DNA of 64,000 nt from Schistosoma haematobium (lineage: Eukaryota > Platyhelminthes > Trematoda > Strigeidida > Schistosomatidae). The stretch is taken from NCBI RefSeq assembly GCF_000699445.3, contig NC_067198.1, forward strand, positions 35,368,536-35,432,535, read 5' to 3'. The notes below the pieces were generated by a model. The model was given only the letters and a program-made list of their open reading frames with translations, was not told where the DNA came from and ran no database searches. The stretch's first letter is position 1, and the number at the start of each line of letters is the position of its first letter. Of the stretch, positions 1-11,035 are shown piece by piece. The translations under genes and the position numbers were made by a program.

Positions 1-429
1 TCACTGTTGTTATTATTATTGTCTTTACACTTGATAACCCCCTTTTTGATGAATTTATTCAATATCCACCCCTGAATCTACTATAGTTGACCTAATTATT
101 TTACATATTACGTAATTTCCGATTTGTAATCACAATATTCTCTCTCTCTCTTACCCCATGTTGACCATATTTATTCTGATAATTTATCTCACAATTTTAT
201 TTCACTTATAAACTGATTCAAGTTAACACTTTATATTAGTCAGCCCCAACATTAACAATTTTATTTATATAATAAACAATTCCTGATTCACATATTACAA
301 TTTCCAAATGATGTATTTTGCCTTAAATCTGGTCAATTTTATGGATTATTAATCTGGATTTATAATTGTAGAACCTGATGAGAAATTATTGAAAAGAATA
401 TTCTTCGTTCATACAATTGTGTTTTAATG
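1..429. other. AT-rich sequence with no recognised gene
   Basis: No coding frame or repeat family was recognised before the CR1-like element begins near 430. The stretch is AT-rich with short pyrimidine runs such as the TC run near 140. Confidence 0.4.
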
Positions 430-2055
430 TAAAGAAGAGGAAATATTCCTGCTCTATGGGGAGACAGTACTGCCGCATCATTAGTGGAAGACGACTTTGG
501 TAAGGCTCAAGTGTTCTCAAACTACTTTAGCATTGTACACACCATAGAAGGACCCTTCCCATCAGTGCACACAGATCCCCCCACAAATACACTGGATAGA
601 GTGACCATTAAAGAACTCGATGTCTTTGGTCTACTAAATAAGCTTGACATAGGTAAATCCACGGGGCCCGATGAATTACATCCTAGGCTACTGAAGGAAT
701 TATATAACTTCGTTGCAAGCACTTTAAGTATATGCTTTAACCTATCCGTAACGCAGGATCGTTTACCAAAAGACTGGAAAGACGCCATAGTAAGTCCTGT
801 CTTCAAAACAGGTACGAAACACAAACCTGAGAATTACCGCCCCGTTAGTCTAACTAGTGTGGTTGTTAAAATTTTAGAAAAGATTATTCTTGTCTCACTA
901 ACTTATTAGTCACTCGTGAAAGCTGGTGAGCTCTAAAGGACCAAAAGTTACCTGTAGACGTAGCCTACATTGATTTCAGCAAAGCTTTTGACAAAGTTCC
1001 TCACAACCGGCTGTTATATAAGTTAAGAAATGTCGGAATTGGAGGCAATCTATTGATGCGAATAAAAGAATTCTTAGTTGGGAGCCAACAAAGAGTACGG
1101 ATGAACTCAAAGTTATCTAGCTGGGAGACTGTGTTTAGTGAAGTGTCGCAGGGTACAGTTTTGGGGCCAGTACTATTCCACTTGTATGTAAATGACCTTC
1201 CTCTTCTACTACCATCATCGGTCTTGCTATATGCTGACGATGTCAAGATATGGAGAACGATACGAAGTAAGGGTGATAGTTTAGATCTCCAAAATGACCT
1301 GAAGAAATTATCTGAATGGTCTCAAACCTGGCAGTTGCCGATACATACTTCCAAGTGTGTTGTGATGCATATCAGTCATCAAGGTACAGATACATACACG
1401 ATGAATAACACTGAGCTACCTGTTGTCCAGACACAATGACTTAGGAGTCATCGTCAGCCAAAACTTAAAGACTATTGCACACTCGTACAATAGCCACCAA
1501 AGGTTTTAGAACTTTGTGGCTTTTAGTCATGTCGACGCTAAAACGTTTTTGACTTTGTATACAATATTCGTACGTCCTAAACTTCAGTACTGCACACAAG
1601 CGGCTAGCCCCTGCTTAAAAAAAGACAGTGAGTTTCTGGAAAAGGTTCAGAGAACAGCAACTAAGCTGATTCCCGGAATAGCGAAGCTTCCGTATGAAGC
1701 TCGACTGACCAAGCTGAACCTTTTCCCGTTGTCATATCGCAGAACCAGGGGCGACTTGATTACAGTCTTCAAATTGCTTAGTGATAAATTTGCACCTAAT
1801 ATGCCCTCACTTTTCTTGTCTTCCAAAACAGAGAATTTACGAGGACACTTCGAAAAAGCTCACAAGCCGAGAACAAATTGCTTGTCAGCTGACTATCGAC
1901 TTTCCCATCAAATCATCAGCGAGTGGAATTCACTACCTCAGCACGTGGTTGAGGCTCCATCCGTTGACTCTTTCAAAAGAAAGTTGGATCAACTGAGGGA
2001 CCACCATTGCCAGTACAAACACAGGCCATCAAGCCTCCTATCCTTCCCAAACTGA
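430..2055 (+). pseudogene. CR1-like non-LTR retrotransposon, reverse transcriptase region (broken)
   Basis: This is a decayed ORF2 reverse transcriptase. In order it shows the RT segment KSTGPDELHP followed by ENYRPVSLTS (484-909), then YIDFSKAFDKVPHNRLL near 965-1015, then SQGTVLGPVLF and the catalytic YADD box near 1231-1242 (frame 1053-1439), and then the C-terminal part with LSYRRTRGDLI and ISEWNSLPQHVV (1516-2055). The sequence from IPALW near 450 joins the same frame. Three frames are needed to read it. About 50 residues are missing around 900-945, and a frame change near 1437 and a stop near 1507 break the rest, so it cannot make active enzyme. The motifs match the CR1 clade, which is abundant in schistosomes. 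No 5' end or endonuclease domain is seen, which fits 5' truncation. Confidence 0.88.
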
Positions 2056-2325
2056 AATTGAACAAGCGTTTCGCATGCTGGGACAACTTCGGTGGCGCGC
2101 TAAAAGAGGTCTAAAAAGTATGGAAGAATAATTTTATCCCTTCTCAGACTACCCATACTCATTAAATCCACATGGAAACCAAGTTGCTGAAGGATGTCAG
2201 GTTCAAATACCTGTTTGTTACGTCTCACTGTACATTTGGTCATTAGCGCGATTCGGAAGGTTTGGAAGTGTATCAAAAATGTGGAAACTTTAACCAGTAT
2301 CTGACGTTGAAGGCCTAAATTCCTT

Positions 2326-2750
2326 AGTTGCCAATCAAAGTTCCGTGTAAGAATGGAGGATCAAGGATATGTCATCGAATCCTACAAGATGAAAACGGCG
2401 ACCGGTTGTTTATGTTTGACTGTGGACAGCATTATGAAGTGGATGTAAACACTTGTGAGTTCAATTGTAGACTATTTGTTACGTGTCGACATCCTTGCCG
2501 CCATACGCTACTGGCCTGTGTTAAAAGACGAACTATTACAGGTAAGCTTAATTAATCATTAAGTATAAACTGTATAGCTTATCAACTTCTTAGGCATTGC
2601 AGCAGATGGAAGCTAAATGTTACGCAGAACTTCCAACATAACACAACAGTTGCATTACCGAGACTGAGTGATGAGTATATAAGGATTCTACGAATCCAAA
2701 GATTTTACAGTCACCACATCATTGAGAGATATGCTGAAAGCTCGCGAAAA
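2326..2750 (+). pseudogene. SWIM zinc-finger fragment of a MULE/FAR1-type transposase or ZSWIM protein
   Basis: The open frame 2328-2555 has no ATG and follows a possible splice acceptor (CCTTAG at 2322-2327). It encodes a Cys/His pattern CEFNCRLF...CRHPCRHTLLAC, close to the SWIM finger (CxC...CxH) found after the catalytic core of MULE/FAR1 transposases and in ZSWIM proteins. A GTAAGC at 2542 and an acceptor-like TTCTTAG ending at 2593 could bound a 52-bp intron, but the phase leads to a stop. A different frame from about 2595 continues with SRWKLNVTQNF, which resembles the block after the finger in such proteins. This looks like a decayed copy rather than a working gene. The family name rests on motif shape alone. 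Confidence 0.45.
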
Positions 2751-2929
2751 TAAACGTGATACGGAAAGAAAACTGTTTATACCTGATAAATAACGACATC
2801 CCAAAACCCTCGATAATATGTTACATTTGCGCGAAAACACGTGGTGTAACAGACTGACTGGGCTGCATTAAATATTCTCAAAAGTTAACTTAAGTGCAGG
2901 ATTAATGTATCAGAAAGTGAAGCATCTAA
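2751..2929. other. No recognised feature
   Basis: A short stretch between the SWIM-like fragment and the second CR1-like remnant. No open frame or repeat was recognised. Confidence 0.3.
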
Positions 2930-4200
2930 ACACGGACAGTTTTCATAAAGCGGATATTGTTCATTTCGAGAGAGGCAACTTTAATCCTAGCAACACAGTT
3001 TAGTGTGATGTTCTCACACTCACTAGGCCAAGACACAGTACTAGAAAATTAGAATTGGGGGCACACCACAATGATTTCCGAAAATGACCCCCTCAATGAA
3101 ATTTTCGAGTTACCGGCTGGAAGCACTTATCTAGGTATCGAAAACGTTTATCACCACGACAACGCTGTCCAAAGAAAATTCACTTATACATAACTAATCA
3201 GCTGACTTCAGTGGGCTGATAGACAACAATTCTAGATCGCAGGGCGTGGATAGATGTTATATACCTTAACTTCTGAAAAGCTTTTGATAGGTCCAGTGAT
3301 ACGTCTCATCAATAAACTCAAACAGTTAAGTGTCAGATCACTCTAATATTTTGGCCTACTTCATGTCTGAATGATCTACTTCATAAGGTCACGGTAAACT
3401 TTATTTTGTCTCAGACTACGGAGTTTCGTAGAGGTCTTCTCTATAGTTCAGTACTGGGAACCCTTCCCTTTTTGACCTATTTATATGACATGCCCCAGCT
3501 GTTATCGTCTGATTTATTCCTTTACACAGAACGTGTGAAACTGGAGATGAGTTTGTGACTATGGTGACAGACTGACATTTCAGGAGGATCTAACTCGAGT
3601 TATAAGTGTGGTGGATGATAACGGACTTACTTTCAAGACTTCAAAGTGCAATTCAATCTATCTAAAAAAATGTCACGCAGACTAGGAGAAAATGCGTTAA
3701 ACAAGAAAACTTTTGATTATTAACTTTAAGGCTTAGCTTTGGTGAGTGGGAAAATGGAACTTTTCACTTTATGTTTTACAGGCACCAAAATATAGTGATT
3801 TTTGCTTTCGGAGGAATAAGAATACAGTGGAACGTATAAAAAAGCAAGTCACCAAATTTGTGCGGGGCCTGAATTCAAACATTATGGGGAGTGCCTCAAA
3901 TGAATCTTTACCCATTAGAGTATAGGCATCTCCGAGATTATCTTCTAATGACTTTCACTATCCTAATCACTCCTCTGTAACCCCCTAAATACTTAAGTAA
4001 GCTCAGTCTTGAAACACACTTAGAGGGAACTCATAAATTAGTTGCGCAATATGGCGCAACTGACCATAGGTGCGCCTGCTCTTTACGAGCGGTAGAGTTT
4101 TGAAAGTCCCTGCCACCTGAGGTTGTCTGAGCGACATCTTGGGGTCCCTCAAGAGAAAAGCTTACGTATCTTTGGGGACCTAGAGAAAGTGTTTCACGAT
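2930..4200 (+). pseudogene. Second CR1-like retrotransposon remnant, heavily decayed
   Basis: Read across all three plus frames, this follows the C-terminal half of a CR1-like reverse transcriptase. It shows VIYLNF-stop-KAFDR near 3255-3290 (for the YLDFSKAFDKV block), GTLPFLTYLYDMPQLLSSDLFLYTE near 3459-3530 (for the GPLLF...YADD region, with YADD changed to YTE), KFVRGLNSN near 3857, SLPIRV near 3907, and LPPEVV near 4112. The order of blocks is that of the copy at 430-2055, but stops and frame changes are far denser, so it is an older insertion. It has no coding ability. Limits are approximate. Confidence 0.7.
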
Positions 4201-4369
4201 AATTTACCATTATTCCTTTTTTTCTTGTTAGAAATACGTAATTTTTTATCTGGAGGCAGTGATTATCAGGTGGAGGGAAAGAAAACATAGCGTCTCATCC
4301 CCACCGAACGTCAAAATTGGACAATGTTGTCGATTATGTGTAGAATAGTCTCCGTAACGAAACCATCAG

Positions 4370-4640
4370 TGATGTTCACTATATGTGGCCCATGATTGCG
4401 AATGCTTACTTTACAATTAATTATCAGCAAGTTGCGTTTGGGTTATTTCGTTACGATGGATCGTTAAGAGAGTTTCATTCGGAGGATGGGATTCTTACTA
4501 GGCTTTTTGTCACTCACCAACAAGCCGATTTATATGAAAAGCATCCTGGATTTGTACCCGTCGTTCATACGAACAATACAAATAAGAAAATATGAGGAGT
4601 CACTCTGTATATTTTTCGCTCTGATGACAAGTGAGGATAA
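4370..4640 (+). pseudogene. Possible MULE/FAR1-type transposase core fragment
   Basis: The frame 4383-4595 contains LTRLFVTHQQADLYEKHPGF followed by VVHTNNTNK, a stop, and GVTLY. This resembles the start of the catalytic core of MULE/FAR1-related transposases, where an aromatic-TH box is followed by a D-C-T-Y-K-T-N-like block and then GVT. The first catalytic Asp appears replaced, since the sequence reads VVHTN where DCTYKTN is usual. Together with the SWIM-like piece at 2326-2750, it may come from the same family, but the order is reversed and a CR1 remnant lies between. Recognition is by motif only. Confidence 0.35.
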
Positions 4641-7054
4641 ATGTGGACGTCCATCGTAGTTATTCAGCACGAATAAACAGTTAGCACATGTTGTCGACTG
4701 GTTTTAGATGTTTGCTGACATTGCGTGAAGTACTACCTATGCGCGAATTTCAGTTACGGGTTGTGCTCGAGCGAAATGGTGGATATCAGAACGACACATA
4801 GACATCGCAACAAAGTACATGGCCGATCATTAATGCTCTGTTTTCGATATACTCAGTAGTAACTAACTTCACGAAGGACATCATTTTGTAGATGAATCCT
4901 ACTATGCGTGAACCATCAACTGATAGGCAAGGAGTCGATTTTCGGAGATGTAGTAAATCATTTGCAAGCTCATCCTACTCAGTATGATGTGTTTAGTGCA
5001 ATCTGGGAAGGTCTCATTCAGAGAACTGGAGTTTAGTCAGGTTGTGTTTTTCAACATAAGAACAAGTTGAAATCTGCCCAAAATATCCGAGCGTAATTCG
5101 CACTGATTCTATGTGAAACATCAACGGGAAATATCAAGGGAGCTACCTTCGAAATATATACCTGGATATTCATCTTTCCAATTTGTTGCAGGAGATAACT
5201 ATGAACGTAGATGTCTCATTATCTTCGGATATGTGGGAAAAGAAGTGACTTATGGTATCATGCGGATTCTAGACATGTTTACTAATGTTATGTAGGAAAC
5301 ATCAAGTACCAAACACTTGATGGACTGTACTAGAGGAACAAAAATGGATTTCAACATAACACGGACATGCCAACATAGTACTTTGTTCTATATTCTCTGG
5401 GCATTTCGCAAGAAGGTATATGTAGTGTGTCATAAAACCAGTCATACATATTCACGAGACCCTCTGATAAAAGCTTGTTCGTGCCGACAGTAAGTAACAA
5501 GTTACCTTTAATGCATGGCTTAACCACTACCGACTGATCAAATCACGTTTAGCTCCAGATGTCCGACAGTACCTCGGAAGATGCTGATTACGCTGGAAAG
5601 ATAAGCTGGTAGGTGAGTAAAACGAGTATGCTTTAACCTTATGGAGCTCCACCAAAAACAGTGTTGTGTCACAGCATCGCCAGCTGAAGATTAACTTAAA
5701 GGAGCAAGATCCGTTTTATGTATCGGTGCTGAAGTTTTACAGATGGAAAATTTTAATATCGAATAGGAAAGTAAAACTATCCACTGGAAGTTTCTCCGGA
5801 ATTACTTGATGTGCTTGCAAACCTTAAAGAGTGTGCCGGTAAAAATGTTCTACATCAATGAAAGAAGACAAGCCACCTTCGTGTTCAGTACGGAACACGA
5901 AGTTTAATATTTTCCGAAGTACCAACTGATTAGGAAGTTCACTTAAGCCCCTGGAAATGAATTTATAAGATAGCCCAAACTCGCCCCAACCCACGATAGC
6001 ATATGCTCCTTGCATTTTGAAACGTCAGAGTTTTACAAGTAGATGCTCAATATATTACAAAATTCATATTACTAGGTATTAATTAATTTGAAACCGTAGA
6101 CGATGAAAGAAGGCGGAAATCGCAAACCCGCCAACAACCAATGTAGTTTTTTTCTACCACCATCGAGGGAGATTTCTCATAATATACAACCTAGCAGGAA
6201 AGATAAAAGAAGAATCCTGTGGGAATTTAGTGATAACTTCGAATATGAAACAACAAAGAATTTGAAATGCTGACTCTAGAATGACATATTGTACAGATAA
6301 TCGTTGTTACTAATAAGATATATTTCAATATCAGTTACCTACATATTCACAGAACATTCACGAAGATTGAATATGACCTTATTTCATAATAAAGTGTATC
6401 AACATGTACTCACTACGTTGTTAATGTTCTGATAAAGTATTTACTTATTGCTAATTACTTCTTTTCTTCATATTCTTAGCAATATGGAGAGATAGACCAG
6501 TATTGTAAACGAGTACAGGTCCTTGTGGCGGTTTAATTTGTTCACAATTTGTCATATTTATTAAGCTTACAGCGTATACTGAAGCTACCGGAGGAATCAC
6601 TTAGTTATTTCAACTAAAGTTAACATTGTTTCGATAAATTAGCGCCCTAACGAATCATATGTAGTACATAGGCTAAAATAACAAGTAACCCTCATCTACT
6701 TACCACTTGGGTTGTTGCTGATTACAGTAACCAAAAAAGTTTTCATCGTTTACAGTAGGTACAAAAATACATGACCTCATCAAAACGGATTAAGTCTTGG
6801 AACAGGAATGATCATAAGCATATTATATTAGGACTGATCTTTGTTAAGCAAGGGTAACATATGGGATAAGATTATTGTATTAAGCTTTCCAGATGAGATA
6901 GCATGCCACGCAATTTGTTTAATATGGAATAGGAACTAATCCACTGAATATTGAACTGACGTGTTTATTAGTAAAAGTTGAGAAACTGATATAAGATGAT
7001 CTATTGTATTTAATACATATATGATAATTATACATAATTGTATACTTATTTCTT
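4641..7054. other. Intergenic stretch with short unassigned frames
   Basis: No gene is supported here. Short frames at 5113-5295 (plus) and 5824-6015 (minus) have no recognisable motif. Around 5510-5760, broken plus-strand frames weakly suggest a gag-like retrotransposon piece, but I could not support it. The stretch 6020-7050 is AT-rich and shows nothing identifiable. Confidence 0.35.
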
Positions 7055-8040
7055 TTCTCATTTTTTCGGCATGATCTGCCATCTTCCACAGAAAACACTT
7101 TTGTGAAATATGCCGATGATCTCACTGTATGTATGCCTATCTCTTCCTCTTAACATCCCAAATAAATGAATAGGTTTTTGTCTCGTATTTATTGTTGATC
7201 TGTTGGTAATGTTCTCATACTTAATCCGTCTAAATGTCAAGCTGTTAACTTTAGCATGAGACATGAACAGAATCTAAACACCATTTTGAGATCCCATAAT
7301 GCTTGTACCATCGGAGACTCTTTGATAAACACAGTGTCGAAGGTCAATTATCTTGGTGTTACCTTTTCCTCTGATCTCTCTTGGTCTTCCCACGTTTTAT
7401 TGTTTTCGAAGGTTTTCCATCTGACTTACTACATAAAGAGATTGCATGCTTTTGGGATTGCTTGTCATTTACTCTTACAATTTGTCAATTCTTGCGTATT
7501 ACCTATTATTCTTTACTGTTCTTCATTATTCTTTCCCGGGCTTTTGAGAAAAGACTTTGCTATAGTGCAGAGAGTGCTGAAGGCAGTTAGAAAGATGTGT
7601 GGTGTATCTTTCGAGGTCATAATTAATATGGTTGTGGACAGACATCTAAAGTCATGCAAACTCCTGGCAGGTGTTATTTTATCAGATACTAACCATCTCC
7701 TTCACTCTTATCTTTCTCCTTGTATATCTTCTGGTAGAATGAGACGTAATTACGTTAAAATCCATGCACACAAGTAAAAGTATAAAAGTTCTATAATACC
7801 TTACCTAGGAAATATACTCTGTGACGAACAGGTTGTAAGAGTTAACCTAATCAATAACCTGCATTCTGAACATTTCTCTAATTTTAAAAATTGTACAGTT
7901 TTCGGTTCGATATTTTTAAACCTTCCTTGTCTTTGTTGCCGTTTTTTTGCGTAAGCAACTTGTAGAAATACCCTGTGCTGAGAATTCTATATAGTATCAA
8001 AATATAATATTGAATAAAGCCATTAATAGTAATAACAATA
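7055..8040 (+). pseudogene. Non-LTR retrotransposon 3' fragment (RT palm/thumb to 3' tail)
   Basis: A broken reverse transcriptase starts with FVKYADDLTVCM near 7100-7135, which contains the YADD catalytic box. It continues with LNPSKCQAVNF near 7222-7254 and then the longer frame 7256-7777 with VNYLGVTFSSDLSW and VLPIILYCSSLFF, typical of the RT C-terminal region of jockey/CR1-type elements. Stops lie between the YADD box and the NPSKC block. After the coding part comes an AT-rich 3' UTR, an AATAAA near 8013, and a short tail built from AATAAT-like repeats ending near 8040, as expected of a non-LTR 3' end. It differs from the CR1-like copies at 430 and 2930 and is probably a separate family. 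Confidence 0.78.
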
Positions 8041-9167
8041 ATCCCACTGGTTAACTTGTGCTCACTTTTGTGGTTAATTAGAATGCCTTACACATGAATT
8101 GTCCCAACATTTCCTGATTTCGTTGCTTCTATCCATCTACCTGTCAATCGAATTCCCCTGCCATATTTATATATAAATACCTGAGACACACTGACTAGTC
8201 ACCTTGGGCTGTTTAAATCCACTTCATACTAGTATAATGGAGTCCTGGATTTATCACGCAGAATATCCTGCTGCCAGTGTTATCCGTATTCTCACGCAAT
8301 TCTTGGCCTCAATATGAATCTAACTCAATTACAAAGGGATCTGAGTCTAGTGTTAATCTACTACTACTATCAATTCGAAATGGTTGTGTTCACTCAGTCC
8401 TACTACAGTGTGATTGTTCAATACCTCAGTGTATCCCAGTTGACCAAATTACTCAAATATAAAGTGTATAGTTGAATCATCTGTCCTCGGTCATAGATTA
8501 TAAATATAGCAAACATAACAGAATATTGAATCAAAAATGGAGTCCTTGGCTTTCAATGGCTATCATCACTTTTCAGTATGAATTTGAGAAGAAACAGACA
8601 GATCGGGAATTTTGTACCTTTAAAAAGATGTCTGAGGAACGTTATCTACAGTGGTGTATACCGATAGTTCATATCGTCACAGCCTTCTGGTTTCTAAATG
8701 TTTCTGTTGGTCAGCCTCAGTCCGTAGGCACGAAATCTCGATGTACATAATCCATATTACGATCTTCCAATAAACTGCATATTTTTAATTAAATACTGTT
8801 ACACGTCTTGACGAAGAGACTCAATCACTTTCCAATTTTCGTCAACGAAGAAATAGTTTGTTGCAGTCCGGGGGACTACATGTGTTAACATTACTGTTTG
8901 CAAGATGAGAAAAATGAAGGTATGTCAGTTCTTGATTACGCTTGTGATAACCCTAAAATTTTGATCTAATGCTTCCACGTTTTAAGCACAAAACGTTGAA
9001 AGAAATAGACTTCTACAAAATGCAGTATCTTATTTGATGTTCATTAACAAATCATTTCTTTATTGGTACTACCTTTTTTCCTTTAGTACAGAATCTATCA
9101 TAGAAAACGTCCAGGTTAGTGTTAATACTGCAAACGTTCGTGTTTGCATGTGACTAGTAGATTTGCC
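8041..9167. other. No recognised gene
   Basis: Two short plus frames (8277-8462 and 8472-8750) occupy part of this stretch. Neither shows a known motif, and neither has splice sites that would join it to a gene. No repeat family was recognised. Confidence 0.35.
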
Positions 9168-9357
9168 TAATTGTGTCCTTCATCATATATTGAGGATTGT
9201 TACGATGCGATGAGATGGTTTAGATAATAATGTGACTTCCACGTAAGATCATATATATTAGGCGGTTACATCATGACAAATCTACAATTTTAGGATTAGG
9301 TCTATTAGCAGAGCAGTACTAATATCATGGTAGACCATAATTCTGCAAGTCAGCATT
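9168..9357 (+). repeat. Left inverted arm of the 1.5-kb element
   Basis: This arm pairs with 10524-10708. Identity is highest from 9233 to 9356 and weakens toward the outer end near 9168. Confidence 0.65.
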
Positions 9358-10523
9358 TCGACTCCTGAAATATTTACGCCGATATAAGTAAAAAGTTTAG
9401 AAGCATGCTGTTGAGCAAACTTTTCTTGTTTTGGGATGATCTACCAATATCATTTAATGAATTTCAACACACAAGATAAGTGTAGTTCTCTTGCCTTGTA
9501 GACTACACTCACCGACTGAGTTCATTTAAGACGATAATAGATTACCTGGAACGAATCCTCAACACCAGTAAGAAATCAGTTTCTTTGATCACGCGCAAGC
9601 CCAGACTTCCTCAGGATATCATTTTGAATTAATAATAAAACGTGATTTGTTACTTACTTCAGATGAATGGCTTAGTCTAAACATTACGGTTTGCAATTCT
9701 GTATTCACTGACTACTTTGTAATGGGACGTTACTACTACACTTACCTCTTATTTAATAATAAATTCTGTTATGTTGCGTGCTTCCTTTTACACATTATGT
9801 CGAAGTGCTCTAAATGGTGCCATTCAGTGCAAGATTCAATGACACGACTTTCAGAGCAAGACAGTTTTCGAAGAGACGAGACGGAAGTCATTATTTGTTC
9901 TATTATTCGCCTTTTAAATCATGTGTCTTCAAAGTTCTGCAACTGTATAACTACCATTGCTCAATGTGTCTAGTTGTCAAATCATACAACGTAAAGTTCT
10001 TTAGTCTGGCTATACTGAATTCGATAGTGCTGCTAATTTATCATGCGCTTTCTTCCATCAGCGCCCTTATTTGCTCTTATAACTTCATCACCACATCCGG
10101 TTCATGTAAAGCTTTTCACCATATGACCTTATACTTCCTTAATATGATGTAGTAACTTGAATTATTGTTACCTCCATGTTGAAAATGATCAGCCCTTATT
10201 ACATCGTATTGTATCGTATTCCAATTCGTTAAGAACTTAGTTCTCACGTGATAATAAGCATGCATGATTAAAATACGGTTCCTAACAAATATTTATTTTC
10301 AAACTCACTGTACTTGTACCAGTATGAGCAAGAAGGAGTGTTTTATATTACAAAAAGGGTTTCAGCCACCAGTAGGCACTGTAACTGGTTGTGATTTGAC
10401 TATCCTACTGCTGCTGTATATGGGACGAAACACAAGTGAAGCCCATCTCAATGCTAAGATGCTTGGGTTACTGCTACTGCGATATCTCATTCAGCCCACA
10501 TGACCAAGTAAAACACAGGTGAG

Positions 10524-10708
10524 CTTTTAGAATTATGGTCTGCTATAATGTTGGTATTGCTCTAATAATAGACCTAATCCTAAAATTGTAGATTTGTCAT
10601 GATATAACTGCCTAATCTATAAGATCTTACGTGGAAGTCACACCATCGACTACACCAACTCACTGTATCGTATCAATTACCAATACATGATGTAGAACAA
10701 GGTTAGTC
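10524..10708 (-). repeat. Right inverted arm of the 1.5-kb element
   Basis: This is the reverse complement of 9168-9357. It ends just before a separate repeat-like stretch starting near 10712. Confidence 0.65.
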
Positions 10709-10744
10709 TAGAGAAGGAACAATATATTTAATATGAATAGAAGA

Positions 10745-11035
10745 TATAAGGTAACATTCAGAGGGACCACGCCTGCATGGCCGAGCCATGCTATCCGATC
10801 AACCCCAACTCATTCAATACATTATTCCCGCCATCTCCATCGTTAGGTATTTCTCCGCGTTAAAAATTGAATATCTATTTTCCAAGTTGTCTCATGTTCA
10901 GCTTTGAGGATTGTGTGGTTATGGTCCCATGCCACTACAAGCTTAAGGCGACTCCATACACTGATTGCCTGGATCATTTTTATGGAAACTGACGTTGCCC
11001 ATAACAGTGTTGTACCTCCTCATATTCACCACTGA
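10745..11035 (-). pseudogene. Possible RTE-like retrotransposon C-terminal fragment
   Basis: On the minus strand, a broken frame contains VVAWDHNHTIL and, further on, RIAWLGHAG, which resembles the RLRWLGHVLRMP block at the C-terminus of the RTE-like element seen intact at 43198-43228. The region is slightly richer in GC than its surroundings. The match is short and the assignment tentative. Confidence 0.35.

Larger units (their letters stand above)
9168..10708. mobile_element. 1.5-kb element with long inverted arms (foldback/MITE-like or two inverted repeats)
   Basis: The left arm (about 9168-9357) matches the reverse complement of the right arm (about 10524-10708) with roughly 80-90 percent identity by eye. 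The shared segments include GTGACTTCCACGTAAGATC, CATGACAAATCTACAATTTT and AGGATTAGGTCTATTA. The interior, about 1.17 kb, holds two overlapping plus frames (9647-9973 and 9814-10152) and one at 10264-10503, all without known transposase motifs. The structure fits a non-autonomous DNA transposon or foldback element. Two copies of one dispersed repeat lying in opposite directions would look the same. No clear target-site duplication was identified. Confidence 0.6.

Noticed and set aside
5500..5770. Possible gag-like segment (FNAWLNHYRLIKSRL...)
   Set aside because: Only a few residues suggest gag, stops are frequent, and no zinc knuckle or protease follows.
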